A DNA stretch of 64,000 nucleotides from Microlunatus soli (GTDB taxonomy: Bacteria; Actinomycetota; Actinomycetes; Propionibacteriales; Propionibacteriaceae): contig NZ_LT629772.1 in NCBI RefSeq assembly GCF_900105385.1, positions 1,736,001 through 1,800,000 on the forward strand, in the 5' to 3' direction. A program made the position numbers and the translations under genes. Below are positions 9,401 through 16,342 of the stretch, in pieces. Position 1 is the stretch's first letter; every line of letters starts with the position of its first letter. The notes beneath the pieces are model-generated. The model was not told where the DNA came from. It saw only the letters and a program-made list of their open reading frames with translations, and did not search any database.

Positions 9401-9834
9401 ACCAACGCCTCGACATCGGTCGACGGCTCGGTGGACTGCAACGTCGGGATGCCCGCCTCGCGAGCGGCGGCGATCGCCCGCACCTTGTTGCCGGCCAGTT
9501 CCAGGACGTCGGCGGGTGGGCCGACGAAGGTGATCCCGGCCTCGTCGCAGGCGCGCGCGAGATCGGGGTTCTCGCTCAGGAACCCGTACCCCGGGTAGAC
9601 CGCGTCGGCGCCGCAGGCGACCGCTGCCTGGACGATCGAGTCGACGTCCAGGTAGGCCCGGACCGGATGGCCGCGCTCCCCGATCAGGTAGGCCTCGTCC
9701 GCCTTGATCCGATGCACCGCATTGCGATCCTCGTACGGGTAGACGGCAACGGTGTGCGCCCCCAACTCGACGGCAGCACGGAATGCCCGGACAGCGATTT
9801 CCCCGCGATTGGCAACCAAGACCTTGGCGAACAT
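6433..9834 (-). CDS. pyc: Pyruvate carboxylase
   Basis: Pyc makes oxaloacetate from pyruvate, bicarbonate and ATP and refills the TCA cycle. The 1133-residue chain has the full single-chain order: biotin carboxylase (about 1-450, starting VLVANRGEIAVRAFRA, with the glycine-rich ATP loop GGGGRGMR), carboxyltransferase (about 510-800, TDTTFRDAHQSLLATR and metal ligands in HLHTHDTAGG), the allosteric/PYC-OADA region, and a C-terminal biotinyl domain with EAMKMEA (biotin on K1099). The ATG at 9834 (MFAKVLVANRG) is chosen because homologues begin here; the longer frame would run into the tetR gene. It lies 10 bases downstream of tetR and is probably co-transcribed with it. Confidence 0.97.
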   Translation of the reverse strand: MFAKVLVANRGEIAVRAFRAAVELGAHTVAVYPYEDRNAVHRIKADEAYLIGERGHPVRAYLDVDSIVQAAVACGADAVYPGYGFLSENPDLARACDEAGITFVGPPADVLELAGNKVRAIAAAREAGIPTLQSTEPSTDVEALVAGAEEIGFPVFVKAVAGGGGRGMRQVNEASELRDALDQAMREADSAFGDATVFIEQAVTAPRHIEVQVLADGQGNTIHLFERDCSLQRRHQKVIEMAPAPHISDELRAALTADAVKFAESLNYSCAGTVEFLVETEGPRAGQHVFIEMNPRIQVEHTVTEEITGVDLVQAQLRIASGETLDDLDLHQEQIKITGAALQCRITTEDPANGFRPDTGTITAYRSAGGAGVRLDGGTADTGAEVSAHFDSMLVKLTCRGRDFSTAIARAKRALAEFRIRGVSTNIPFLQAVLEDPEFLAGNITTHFIERRPELLNARTPGDRGTKLLRYLAEVTVNKPHGDRPTVLDPGDKRPTGIDLGQPSPAGSRQRLLDLGPQQFAADLRSRTRVEVTDTTFRDAHQSLLATRVRTKDLLRIAPYVGRMLPELFSVECWGGATYDVALRFLHEDPWDRLAALRYNMPGLALQMLLRGRNTVGYTPYPTKVTRAFVQQAAETGVDIFRIFDALNDVEQMRPAIEAVLETNSTVAEVALCYTSDLSDPDEKTYTLDYYLRLAEQAVQAGAHILAIKDMAGLLRPPAAAKLVGALRENFDLPVHLHTHDTAGGQIGTLLSAVEAGVDAVDVASAPMSATTSQPPASALVAALAHTERETGLDLRAVMDLEPYWEAVRRIYAPFESGLPSPTGRVYDHEIPGGQLSNLRQQAIALGLGEKFEQIEAMYAAADKIVGRPTKVTPSSKVVGDLALHLVAVGADPADFEANPNKYDIPDSVIGFLAGELGTPSGGWPEPFRTKALAGRTVPVREETLEPADEKALDEGGRTAQQTLNRLLFPGPTKDFEAGYETYGDINRLDTADFLYGLQQETEHVARIGRGVSVILGLEAIGEADERGLRTVMCTLNGQLRPIRVRDNSIKVDIKAAERADTGNPGHVPAPFSGVVSLKVAEGDTVEAGATIATIEAMKMEAAITAPKAGTVQRLAIGGVQQVEGGDLVLVLD

Positions 9835-9844
9835 AGCCAGGAAT

Positions 9845-10453
9845 CTAACGGTTCCCGGCTGTCGGACCGAACTCGCGTCCCACACTGCTGACACCGGCGC
9901 CGTCCAGGAAGACGCTGGTAACCAGGCTGCTGGCCCGTTCGGCCTGCAACTCGCCGCTGAGCACCAGGCGCATCACCTTCTCGTACAGCCCGGTCAGCAC
10001 CGTGAACTGCAACTCCAGCGGCACATCGGAACGCAGCGAACCGTCGGCGATGCCCCTGCGGAGGACGTCGAGTACCGGTCGGGCAATGCGTTCCTCCAGC
10101 TCGGCCGGCTTGGTCAGATGCCGGTCCCGCAGGTGGACCAGGGCGGCATACCGGGTGGCTGCCGCCAGGAACGCGCGGCTCAGCCGGGCCAGTGCTTCGG
10201 GTACGTCGACGGTCTCGAGTTCGGCCGCGGCGATATTGCCGGCCAGCTCTTCCATCGCGGCCACCGTCATGCCCTGCAGCAACTGCTCCCGGCTGGGGAA
10301 GTAGCGATAGAGGGTCGCCCGGCCGACGCCGGCGGTGGCAGCGATCTCGGCCATGCTGGCCGCGTCGCCCCGTTCGGCGATCACGGCGGCCGCAGTGTTC
10401 AGGATCGCCGCCCGAACACCACTGCGGACGGCGGGCTCCGGTGTCGTCCTCAT
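9845..10453 (-). CDS. TetR/AcrR family transcriptional regulator
   Basis: Residues 10-55 form a TetR helix-turn-helix (AEIAATAGVGRATLYRYFPSREQL); the rest is the helical ligand-binding and dimerisation domain. I prefer the ATG at 10453 with AGGG seven bases upstream over a GTG at 10459, whose AGG abuts the start codon. The gene is divergent from an aldo/keto reductase, and a strong inverted repeat lies in the gap between them, so autoregulation and control of the reductase are likely. Because pyc follows after only 10 bases, the same repressor may also modulate pyruvate carboxylase. The ligand is unknown. Confidence 0.9.
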   Translation of the reverse strand: MRTTPEPAVRSGVRAAILNTAAAVIAERGDAASMAEIAATAGVGRATLYRYFPSREQLLQGMTVAAMEELAGNIAAAELETVDVPEALARLSRAFLAAATRYAALVHLRDRHLTKPAELEERIARPVLDVLRRGIADGSLRSDVPLELQFTVLTGLYEKVMRLVLSGELQAERASSLVTSVFLDGAGVSSVGREFGPTAGNR

Positions 10454-10492
10454 GGCCACACCCTAACGCTGGACGGAGACGACTATGCTTCT

Positions 10493-10516
10493 GAATAAGA
10501 CATCACTGTCTCATTC
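10493..10516. promoter_or_regulatory. TetR-type operator in the divergent tetR/aldo-keto reductase promoter
   Basis: The site reads GAATAAGACA, a 4-base spacer, then TGTCTCATTC. The arms match at 9 of 10 positions. It starts four bases after a TATGCT hexamer (10484-10489) that could be the -10 box of the reductase gene, a classic place for a TetR repressor. Confidence 0.75.
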
Positions 10517-10536
10517 GCCGACAGGAGAGAACCATC

Positions 10537-11539
10537 ATGGAGAGCAGGCGACAGCTCGGCCGGACCGGGATCGAGGTCTCCGCGATCGGGTTGGGCTGCA
10601 TGCAGATGGGCGGCCGTGGCGTGATGGAGCAGGTGTTCCCGGTGATTCCGCAGCAGACCGCGACCGAGATCGTCCGCACCGCCCTGGACAACGGTGTCGA
10701 CTGGTTCGACACCGCCGAGATGTACGGCAGGGGGCAGTCCGAGCGCGCGCTCAGCACGGCACTGACCGAGCTGGGTGTCCGGTCCGGGAGCGTTCGGATC
10801 GCCAGCAAGTGGACTCCGGTCGGGCGGACCGCGGCGAGCATCGGCCGGACCATCGGCGGCCGGCTGGACGCCCTGCAGGGATATCCGCTCGACCTGCATC
10901 AGATCCATTTTCCGGTCAGCTTCTCCGGCGTCGACGCGCAGATCGACGCGATGGCCGCGTTGGTCGGCTCCGGCCGGATCGCTGCCATCGGTGTCAGCAA
11001 CTTCAACGCCCGCCAGTTGGAGCGCGCCCAGGCCAGGGCCCGTTCGCACGGACTGGTGGTGGCCAGCAACCAGGTGCAGATCAACCTGCTGCATCGAGAC
11101 ATCGAGACCAACGGCGTGCTCGCCACGGCGCGTCGTCTGGGGATCACGTTGATCGGCTACGCACCGTTGCGGCAGGGCATCCTGACCGGCCGGTTCCATG
11201 CCGACCCGGCGGCGCTGCGGGCGCTGCCGCTGATCCGGCGGACCATGATCGGCGGTGACCGGATGGTGCGCCGGTCGGAGCCGTTGATCAAGGAACTGAC
11301 CGCGATCGCCGACGCGCACGGCGTCCGTCCGGGGCAGGTCGCGCTGGCCTGGGGTGATCACCAACTACGGCGACACCGTGGTCTGCGTGCCGGGTGCCTC
11401 GAAGCCGGCCCAGGCCGCCGAATCTGCCTCCGCGATGCGCCTGCGGCTCGATGCCGACGAGTTGGCTGCGCTGAACGAGGCTGCCGACCGGGCCACGAAG
11501 CCGCCGGCGCGGGCACGGCCCGGTCAGCGCGCGGCGTAG
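10537..11539 (+). pseudogene. Aldo/keto reductase, frameshifted near the 3' end
   Basis: The first 815 bases encode an aldo/keto reductase (NADPH-dependent carbonyl reduction): GLGCMQMGGRG, the WFDTAEMYG segment with catalytic Asp and Tyr, the SKWTP lysine segment and an IGVSNFNARQ motif. At VALAW the frame shifts. A run of four G at 11351-11354 where three would keep the frame moves the conserved tail (ITNYGDTVVCVPGASKP) into another frame, which then runs to a stop at 11537-11539. Removing one G restores a normal protein of about 333 residues. Read literally, translation continues in the wrong frame to 12180. This could be a sequencing error in a homopolymer or a genuine lesion. The start has a strong GACAGGAGAG ribosome site. 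Confidence 0.85.
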
Positions 11540-12648
11540 GTCAGCACGTCGGCCATCGAGCGGGTGTCGTCGGGGCCGCCGAGTTGGACCTGGCACATCC
11601 AGACAACGACGGTCCCGGTGGACGGGATCAGGTAGCCGGCGGTCCCGGTGCCACCGACCCAGCCATAGCGACCCGGGACGTTCCACGGATGGGTGGTCCG
11701 CAGGTCGACCCCGCCGCCGAAGCCCCAGCCCTGACCGTCCAGGAAGAGATGCTTCGGCCCGCCATCGACGTGGGCCGACGTCATCTGCCGTACCGAGTCC
11801 TCGGTGAGCACCTGATGTCCGTCGTGCTCACCGCCGGCCAGCAACATCGCGCCGAAGGCGTACCAGTCGCGGACGGTCGACAGCAGGCCACCGCCACCGC
11901 TGAGAAACGGCGGTTCGGCCGCCCACTGCCCGTCGGGCGGATCGATCAACTCCAGCCCGTCGTCGGTGTGCTGGTAGAGCGAGGCGATCCGTTCGACGTC
12001 GGTGCAGAAGAACGCCGTGTCCGCCATCCCGACCGGTCCGAGCACGGTGTCGGTCAGGACGTCGAACAGCGTGCCGCCGGCCGCTCGCCCGAGCAGCACG
12101 CCCAACAGCTCGGCACCGGTGTTGTAGGTCCATCCCTGCCCCGGCTGGTGCAGCAGCGGAACGGTGGCCACCCGCTGTAACCATTCGTCCGGCGCCGGGT
12201 GCTGCTGCGGCTGCGGCGGCCCCTCGCTGATCCGTTCGAAGAGCAGCTGAGCGATCGGCAGATCGAAGCGTTGTGGCAGCCCGAGGCCGCCGGAGAAGGT
12301 GAGCAGGTCACGGACGGTGACCTGCCGCTCGGCGGGCACCACGTCGTCCACCGGGCCGTCCAGGGTACGCAGCACCACCGGCTCGGCGAGCTCGTCGAGC
12401 CACCGATCGATCGGGTCGTCGAGTCCGACCAGACCCCGTTCGATCAGCACCATCGTCGCTGCTGCGACGATCGGCTTGGTGATCGACGCGATCCGGACGA
12501 TGGTGTCCTCCGACATCAACGGGCCGCCGACCGTCTGCTCGCCGGCAAAGGCGATCTCGATCTCGCCATCACGCGCCACCAGGGCGCCTGCTCCCGGAAC
12601 GTGTCCGCTGGTGCAGGACCGATCGAGGATGCGTTGCAGTTCACCCAT
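11524..12648 (-). CDS. Serine hydrolase, beta-lactamase/DD-peptidase (class C-like) family
   Basis: The 374-residue protein has the penicillin-binding fold catalytic set: S55-I-T-K58 (SxxK), a YNTGAELLG segment supplying the Y-x-N motif, and a GWVGGTGTAGY strand near the C-terminus in the KTG position. Such proteins act as esterases, DD-peptidases or beta-lactamases; with no signal peptide, an intracellular esterase is most likely. The ATG at 12648 (MGELQRILD) begins the fold and is preferred over a GTG 17 codons upstream. Its 3' end overlaps the aldo/keto reductase gene by 16 bases, tail to tail. Confidence 0.85.
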   Translation of the reverse strand: MGELQRILDRSCTSGHVPGAGALVARDGEIEIAFAGEQTVGGPLMSEDTIVRIASITKPIVAAATMVLIERGLVGLDDPIDRWLDELAEPVVLRTLDGPVDDVVPAERQVTVRDLLTFSGGLGLPQRFDLPIAQLLFERISEGPPQPQQHPAPDEWLQRVATVPLLHQPGQGWTYNTGAELLGVLLGRAAGGTLFDVLTDTVLGPVGMADTAFFCTDVERIASLYQHTDDGLELIDPPDGQWAAEPPFLSGGGGLLSTVRDWYAFGAMLLAGGEHDGHQVLTEDSVRQMTSAHVDGGPKHLFLDGQGWGFGGGVDLRTTHPWNVPGRYGWVGGTGTAGYLIPSTGTVVVWMCQVQLGGPDDTRSMADVLTYAAR

Positions 12649-12710
12649 GTCGACACACTGCCAGATCCGCCCGCCGGACGCCGACGGGATGACGATCACC
12701 GGGGCTCAGG

Positions 12711-13325
12711 TCACCGATGGGACGGGCTGTTCACCGAGACCGTGAGATGACTGGTCACGTGCTGCACGCTGCTGCCGACCAGCACCCAGCCCGCGACGGC
12801 CGTCGCCAGCACTGCGCCGAGATCGCCCTCCAACCGGGTCACGAAGTGCTCCGATCCCCGAAACGTCCCGTTCTCCTTGGCCAGGTCGATCGCGGCGTAG
12901 ATGTCGCGCATGTGGTCCGGCACGGTCCCGGCCCGGACCTCGTCGGCCAAGGGATACAGCGACCACTCGGCCGCGGCGTACAGTCCGGTCTGCCTGCCCT
13001 CCGGTACGTCGACCGGACGCGGTCCGGCGCCACCGGGAAGGTCGCAGACCACCTCGCCCGGGCAGCCGCGGGACAGCTGGATGGTGAGCGACGCGTGCTC
13101 GCCGGTCGATGCGATCGCCGCGGCCAGGTCGGTCAGGTAGCGCAGCAACTCCGGCTCGCTGCCACCGACGTAGCTGCTGACATCACCGATCTGCACCACG
13201 AGTCCGCCCGGATCCGTTGTCTGCAAGGCCTTGCTGATGACGTCGGCGTACCGGTCGGTCATCACCGCCGCCGTCACCCGGGCGCCGACCCCGAATCGCA
13301 TCGGGTCGTCAATGATCTCGGTCAT
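12711..13325 (-). CDS. YkoF-family thiamine/HMP-binding protein
   Basis: The 204-residue protein contains two ferredoxin-like YkoF repeats. The first is marked by FGVGARVTAAVMTDRYADVI and an IGDVSSYVGG segment, the second by LYAAAEWSLYPLAD and the matching end region. YkoF binds thiamine or its hydroxymethylpyrimidine moiety and accompanies the ThiXYZ/YkoEDC transporters. Here the gene stands alone, without transporter genes beside it. The assignment is strengthened by a TPP riboswitch directly upstream. A GAGGTGG ribosome site precedes the ATG. It may be a thiamine carrier or salvage accessory protein in the cytoplasm. Confidence 0.88.
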   Translation of the reverse strand: MTEIIDDPMRFGVGARVTAAVMTDRYADVISKALQTTDPGGLVVQIGDVSSYVGGSEPELLRYLTDLAAAIASTGEHASLTIQLSRGCPGEVVCDLPGGAGPRPVDVPEGRQTGLYAAAEWSLYPLADEVRAGTVPDHMRDIYAAIDLAKENGTFRGSEHFVTRLEGDLGAVLATAVAGWVLVGSSVQHVTSHLTVSVNSPSHR

Positions 13326-13346
13326 CCGTCCACCTCACCGGTCGTC

Positions 13347-13371
13347 GGCACGGTGGACCGGGCACCGTGCC
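13347..13371 (-). promoter_or_regulatory. Hairpin between TPP aptamer and ykoF-like start (probable expression platform)
   Basis: GGCACGGTG and CACCGTGCC form a perfect 9-bp stem with a 7-base loop, 22 bases upstream of the ATG. No U-run follows, so it is more likely part of a riboswitch folding switch that hides the ribosome site than an intrinsic terminator. Confidence 0.55.
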
Positions 13372-13380
13372 CGAGCCAAG

Positions 13381-13470
13381 TTCGCTTCCTTCGCTGGCAT
13401 CATCCAGATCAGGTTCAACGGTCGGAGTCGAATGCTCCCTCTCAGCCCCTCCTGTGGCGGGCTCCCGTGC
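13381..13470 (-). ncRNA. TPP (THI-box) riboswitch
   Basis: Read on the minus strand, the segment has the conserved aptamer elements in order: a GGAGCCCGCC stem arm, AGGGGCTGAGAGGG (the CUGAGA core), ACCGTTGAACCTGATCTGG, and GATGATGCCAGCGAAGG closing the aptamer. These are the hallmark P2/P3 and P4/P5 sequences of thiamine pyrophosphate aptamers. It lies upstream of the YkoF-type gene, which should be shut off when TPP is plentiful. Confidence 0.93.
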
Positions 13471-13655
13471 TCATGATCAACCTAACAGCACCGACTGGTA
13501 TCCCGCGTCCGAAGGTCGTGCGAGGAGTCGGAGGCTGAAATGGTGAGCTGCAGAGGCGGAGCAGGTGCGCATGCTGGGGCATGTCAGCCGACGACAACGC
13601 AGCAGATCGCCGCTTCGGGCGTTCGAATAGGGTGCCGGATCAACGACTCACCACA

Positions 13656-14003
13656 CTAGGACGTGCTGCGGACCGGTGCGTCCTTGCGTCTGGAAACCTT
13701 CGGCGGCCAGCCAGCGATGACGACCGCTCGCGCGAGCAGGATCAGGCCGACGCCGGTCAGCAACGCGCCGGCGGCGATCTCACCGGCCAGGATCGACACG
13801 ATGACGCTGTCGTCGGCGGTCCCGAGCAGCCGCTCGGCCAAGCTCTGGTAGGCCAACCGGCTGAACACACCGAGGGCCAGCAGCACCGAGCCGATGCTTC
13901 CGGTCACCCGGCCCCGCCCGTCGGCCCGGCCGATGAACAGCCAGAGGGCCAGCAGCAGCCCGATGACCACGAGGACGCCGGCGACGATCGGACCGGGAGT
14001 CAT
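13656..14003 (-). CDS. Small membrane protein, paralogue of its upstream neighbour
   Basis: I do not recognise a family. The 115 residues hold three hydrophobic segments (about 5-25, 35-50 and 68-95) and a basic tail (PPKVSRRKDAP). Its start codon overlaps the stop of the next gene upstream on the same strand (both touch 14003), so the two are translationally coupled. The layout, with an N-terminal helix, a GRADGRGRVTGSIGSVLLALG middle and an Ala/Gly-rich final helix ending LILLARAVV, parallels that of the neighbour. Confidence 0.65.
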   Translation of the reverse strand: MTPGPIVAGVLVVIGLLLALWLFIGRADGRGRVTGSIGSVLLALGVFSRLAYQSLAERLLGTADDSVIVSILAGEIAAGALLTGVGLILLARAVVIAGWPPKVSRRKDAPVRSTS

Positions 14004-14332
14004 CAGCGATCACCTGTCCTCGTCCTCGCCTTGTCGGCTCGGATCACGGCCAGGGCGAGCAGGATCAACCCGCCAGCGGCGGTTGCGGCGACCAGCACGG
14101 CACCGACGCCGTACACCAGCGAACCCGTCCCGTAGGCACTGCCGAGGGATCCGTTCAGGGCGGCGATGATCATGCTCGCGAACAGCAGCGCGACACCCAG
14201 AACGCCGAACGTCCGGGCTCTGCCCATCGCCTGCATGTTGATCATGACCACGGCGATGACGAAGCAGATGACGATGACTGCAGCGGACAGGAACTCCGCG
14301 GCCGGTATCCGAAATTCGACCATCGCGGCCAC
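14003..14332 (-). CDS. Small membrane protein, first of a coupled pair
   Basis: No known family is recognised. The 109 residues contain three hydrophobic segments (about 14-32, 42-62 and 75-97), a QAMGRARTFGVLGVALL middle and a C-terminal helix ending LILLALAVIRADK followed by basic residues. The GTG at 14332 has GGAGG five bases upstream; an ATG three codons later is the alternative. The pair may form a heteromeric membrane assembly; this is inference from coupling and similarity only. Confidence 0.62.
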   Translation of the reverse strand: MAAMVEFRIPAAEFLSAAVIVICFVIAVVMINMQAMGRARTFGVLGVALLFASMIIAALNGSLGSAYGTGSLVYGVGAVLVAATAAGGLILLALAVIRADKARTRTGDR

Positions 14333-14394
14333 CCTAGCCTCCCGACGGTCCGAAGGCTCGCGGATTTTCTGGACCTGGTATCAGGTACGCGGAC

Positions 14395-15078
14395 TCACCG
14401 CCCGTGATCGGCCGAAGCCAGGTCGTGCAGCGCACCGGCAAGGCGGTGTGGATCCCGCCGTGCGATGTTGTGCCCGACCGGGATCTCCAGGACTCGCCAT
14501 CCGGGATCGTGACGTAATCGTTCGGCCAAGGAGACGAACGGGCTCCCCGGCCACGCGCCACCGCTGATGAAGGTCCTGTTCGGCAGCGGTCCCGCATCAC
14601 CGGCCAGCCGGACCGTCTGGACGAACGAGGCGAGCGGGTGCGGCCTGGCCCGTGGGTCGAGCCCGTCGGGCACCGCGACCCACCGGCCGTCCGCTGCTGA
14701 GCCGGCGATGAACTGCGCGCGAAAATCGTCACTGGTCAACGACCAGCAGGAATCGCCGTCGTCGGGAACGTAGGCATCGATGAAGATCAACTGATCGAGA
14801 CGATCCCCGAGCCGGTCGGCCACTCCGGCGATCACCATCCCGCCGTAGCTGTGTCCACACAGGGCCAGTGGTGAGTCGCCCCCTGCTTCGATGACCTCGG
14901 CCACCTGATCGATATGGGTGTCGAGGTTAGGAGGACTGCCGACCTCTGCCGGCCCCTCGGTCCCCAGGCCGGCCAACGTCAGCGCCTCCACCTGGTGACC
15001 GTTGCCGCGGAGTTCGGCCGCCACCGTGTCGAAGACCCAGCCGCCCTGCCAACCGCCGGGCACCATCACGAACTTCAC
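14395..15078 (-). CDS. Alpha/beta hydrolase (esterase-like)
   Basis: The 227-residue protein starts with a beta strand and an oxyanion motif (FVMVPGGWQGGW), has the nucleophile elbow GHSYGG with S77, and ends with a catalytic-histidine segment (PVGHNIARRDPHRLA). It resembles the MhpC/RsbQ and plant methylesterase-like group that act on small esters or lactones. There is no signal peptide. It stands alone; the substrate is unknown. Confidence 0.85.
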   Translation of the reverse strand: MKFVMVPGGWQGGWVFDTVAAELRGNGHQVEALTLAGLGTEGPAEVGSPPNLDTHIDQVAEVIEAGGDSPLALCGHSYGGMVIAGVADRLGDRLDQLIFIDAYVPDDGDSCWSLTSDDFRAQFIAGSAADGRWVAVPDGLDPRARPHPLASFVQTVRLAGDAGPLPNRTFISGGAWPGSPFVSLAERLRHDPGWRVLEIPVGHNIARRDPHRLAGALHDLASADHGR

Positions 15079-15338
15079 GACCAGAGCCTATTCCGCACCC
15101 GTCCGCCGCGGTCGCTCGCCCGCGGTTGTCGAGATCGAGGAAGGAAGTGGCGGCCGCACAAAGTTGATCATGACGGTCGCCGGCACCGGAGTTTAGGCGC
15201 TGCGTCCGCCGTGGAGGCTGGCAGGTGAACGGACACGGGCAGACCTCCCGCGCAGGGCCGTTCCTGCAGAACGTCGGACCCCGCCCGACGCGCGTAGCCG
15301 GCGATTGGTGAGTCCGTCGGGTGACGAGCGCCGTGCAA

Positions 15339-15884
15339 TCACCCGTGAGATGCGCGAGCAGACCGGATGTCCGCGATGAGCTTGCGCACGCTCTGATCCA
15401 GCGGCATCGCACTCGCGTCGAGGAGCACATCAGCTCCGATCCGGTCCTTCTCCAGCGACCATTCCTGATAACGCTCGGCAAGCCAGTAGCGATCGCGAGA
15501 CGGAGACGTACTGCGGGACGGGTCTGCCTGTGCCCGTGGCAGCGCGGCCTCGAGCGGAGTCGTCATGGCCACAGTGATCATCGCGGCGGCCTCAGGTACC
15601 TGCTCGAGCAAGATCGACACCTCATCCTGACTCGATATCCCCTCGGCAATGACGCACGTCAGGTCATCACGAGCCCACTCCCCAGCGACCATCGCAAAGA
15701 TGCGGGACGCGGTGTCCCAGCTCGGAAGGGTCGGACGAGCCATCTCGGCAATCTGATCAAGCTCGACCAGAGCCACCCGCTCGCCTTCGCGACGCAACTC
15801 CGCCGCGAGTGCGCGCGCGATCGTGCTCTTACCGGACGCCTGTGGTCCGACCAGCAGAACGAATGCCAGCGAAGACGATTCCAT
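15339..15884 (-). CDS. P-loop AAA-family ATPase/kinase-like protein
   Basis: Residues 13-21 are a Walker A loop (GPQASGKST) after a hydrophobic strand, followed by VALVELDQIAE as the acid/base region and a later basic helix (SRDRYWLAERYQEW) of the lid type. At 181 residues it looks like small-molecule kinases of the chloramphenicol phosphotransferase or gluconate-kinase-like AAA_33 group. The substrate cannot be told. The ATG at 15884 is supported by AAGGTGAG upstream; the longer open frame beyond it has no protein-like composition. Confidence 0.75.
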   Translation of the reverse strand: MESSSLAFVLLVGPQASGKSTIARALAAELRREGERVALVELDQIAEMARPTLPSWDTASRIFAMVAGEWARDDLTCVIAEGISSQDEVSILLEQVPEAAAMITVAMTTPLEAALPRAQADPSRSTSPSRDRYWLAERYQEWSLEKDRIGADVLLDASAMPLDQSVRKLIADIRSARASHG

Positions 15885-16342
15885 GCTCACCTTGGACACG
15901 TTATCGGCTGGGGCTGACCACGGATCCCGCTGCCGGAGACGATCGAGCGTCGGAGCGGTGTGCTCATGATCAGTGACCCGACAACTCCCGCGTTGCTGGC
16001 CCTGACGCCCACCTGGGTCAGTTCCCCAGCCGATGCCGCTGGCCCACCCCGGCAACCATCTCCGGGGTGAAGCACAGGTCATCGACCGCGTCGTCGGGTC
16101 GGTCTGCCCTCGGCAGAGTGGCTCGGAGGTCAAGCACTCGTGTTGAGTCCGAGAGGATGGCATCGTCGTTGTGCACGGTCGGACGCTACAGCCGGATCGA
16201 CACCTGTCGCACTCGCGTAACCTGCCCGCAAGCCGTTGGAGGGCACGGTCGGTGCCGTCCGGTGCGTCGTCACAGAACTCCGACGACAATCTGTCCGTCT
16301 TCGGCCGATCTCGCCGACGGTCATCGCACGAGGCTGCTGTGC
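15885..16342. other. 458-base stretch without a convincing gene
   Basis: The stretch separates two minus-strand genes. I see no RNA gene or clear promoter. The only protein-like content is a 52-codon minus-strand frame (listed separately) that could be a remnant. Confidence 0.5.
16018..16176 (-). CDS. Possible small ORF or gene remnant, 52 codons
   Basis: A GTG-initiated frame with an in-frame stop four codons upstream encodes a short acidic peptide (HNDDAILSDSTRVLDL at the start, LCFTPEMVAGVGQR near the end). Composition is more protein-like than the other frames of this gap, but there is no clear ribosome site and no family match. It may be the tail of a decayed gene. Confidence 0.2.
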   Translation of the reverse strand: MHNDDAILSDSTRVLDLRATLPRADRPDDAVDDLCFTPEMVAGVGQRHRLGN

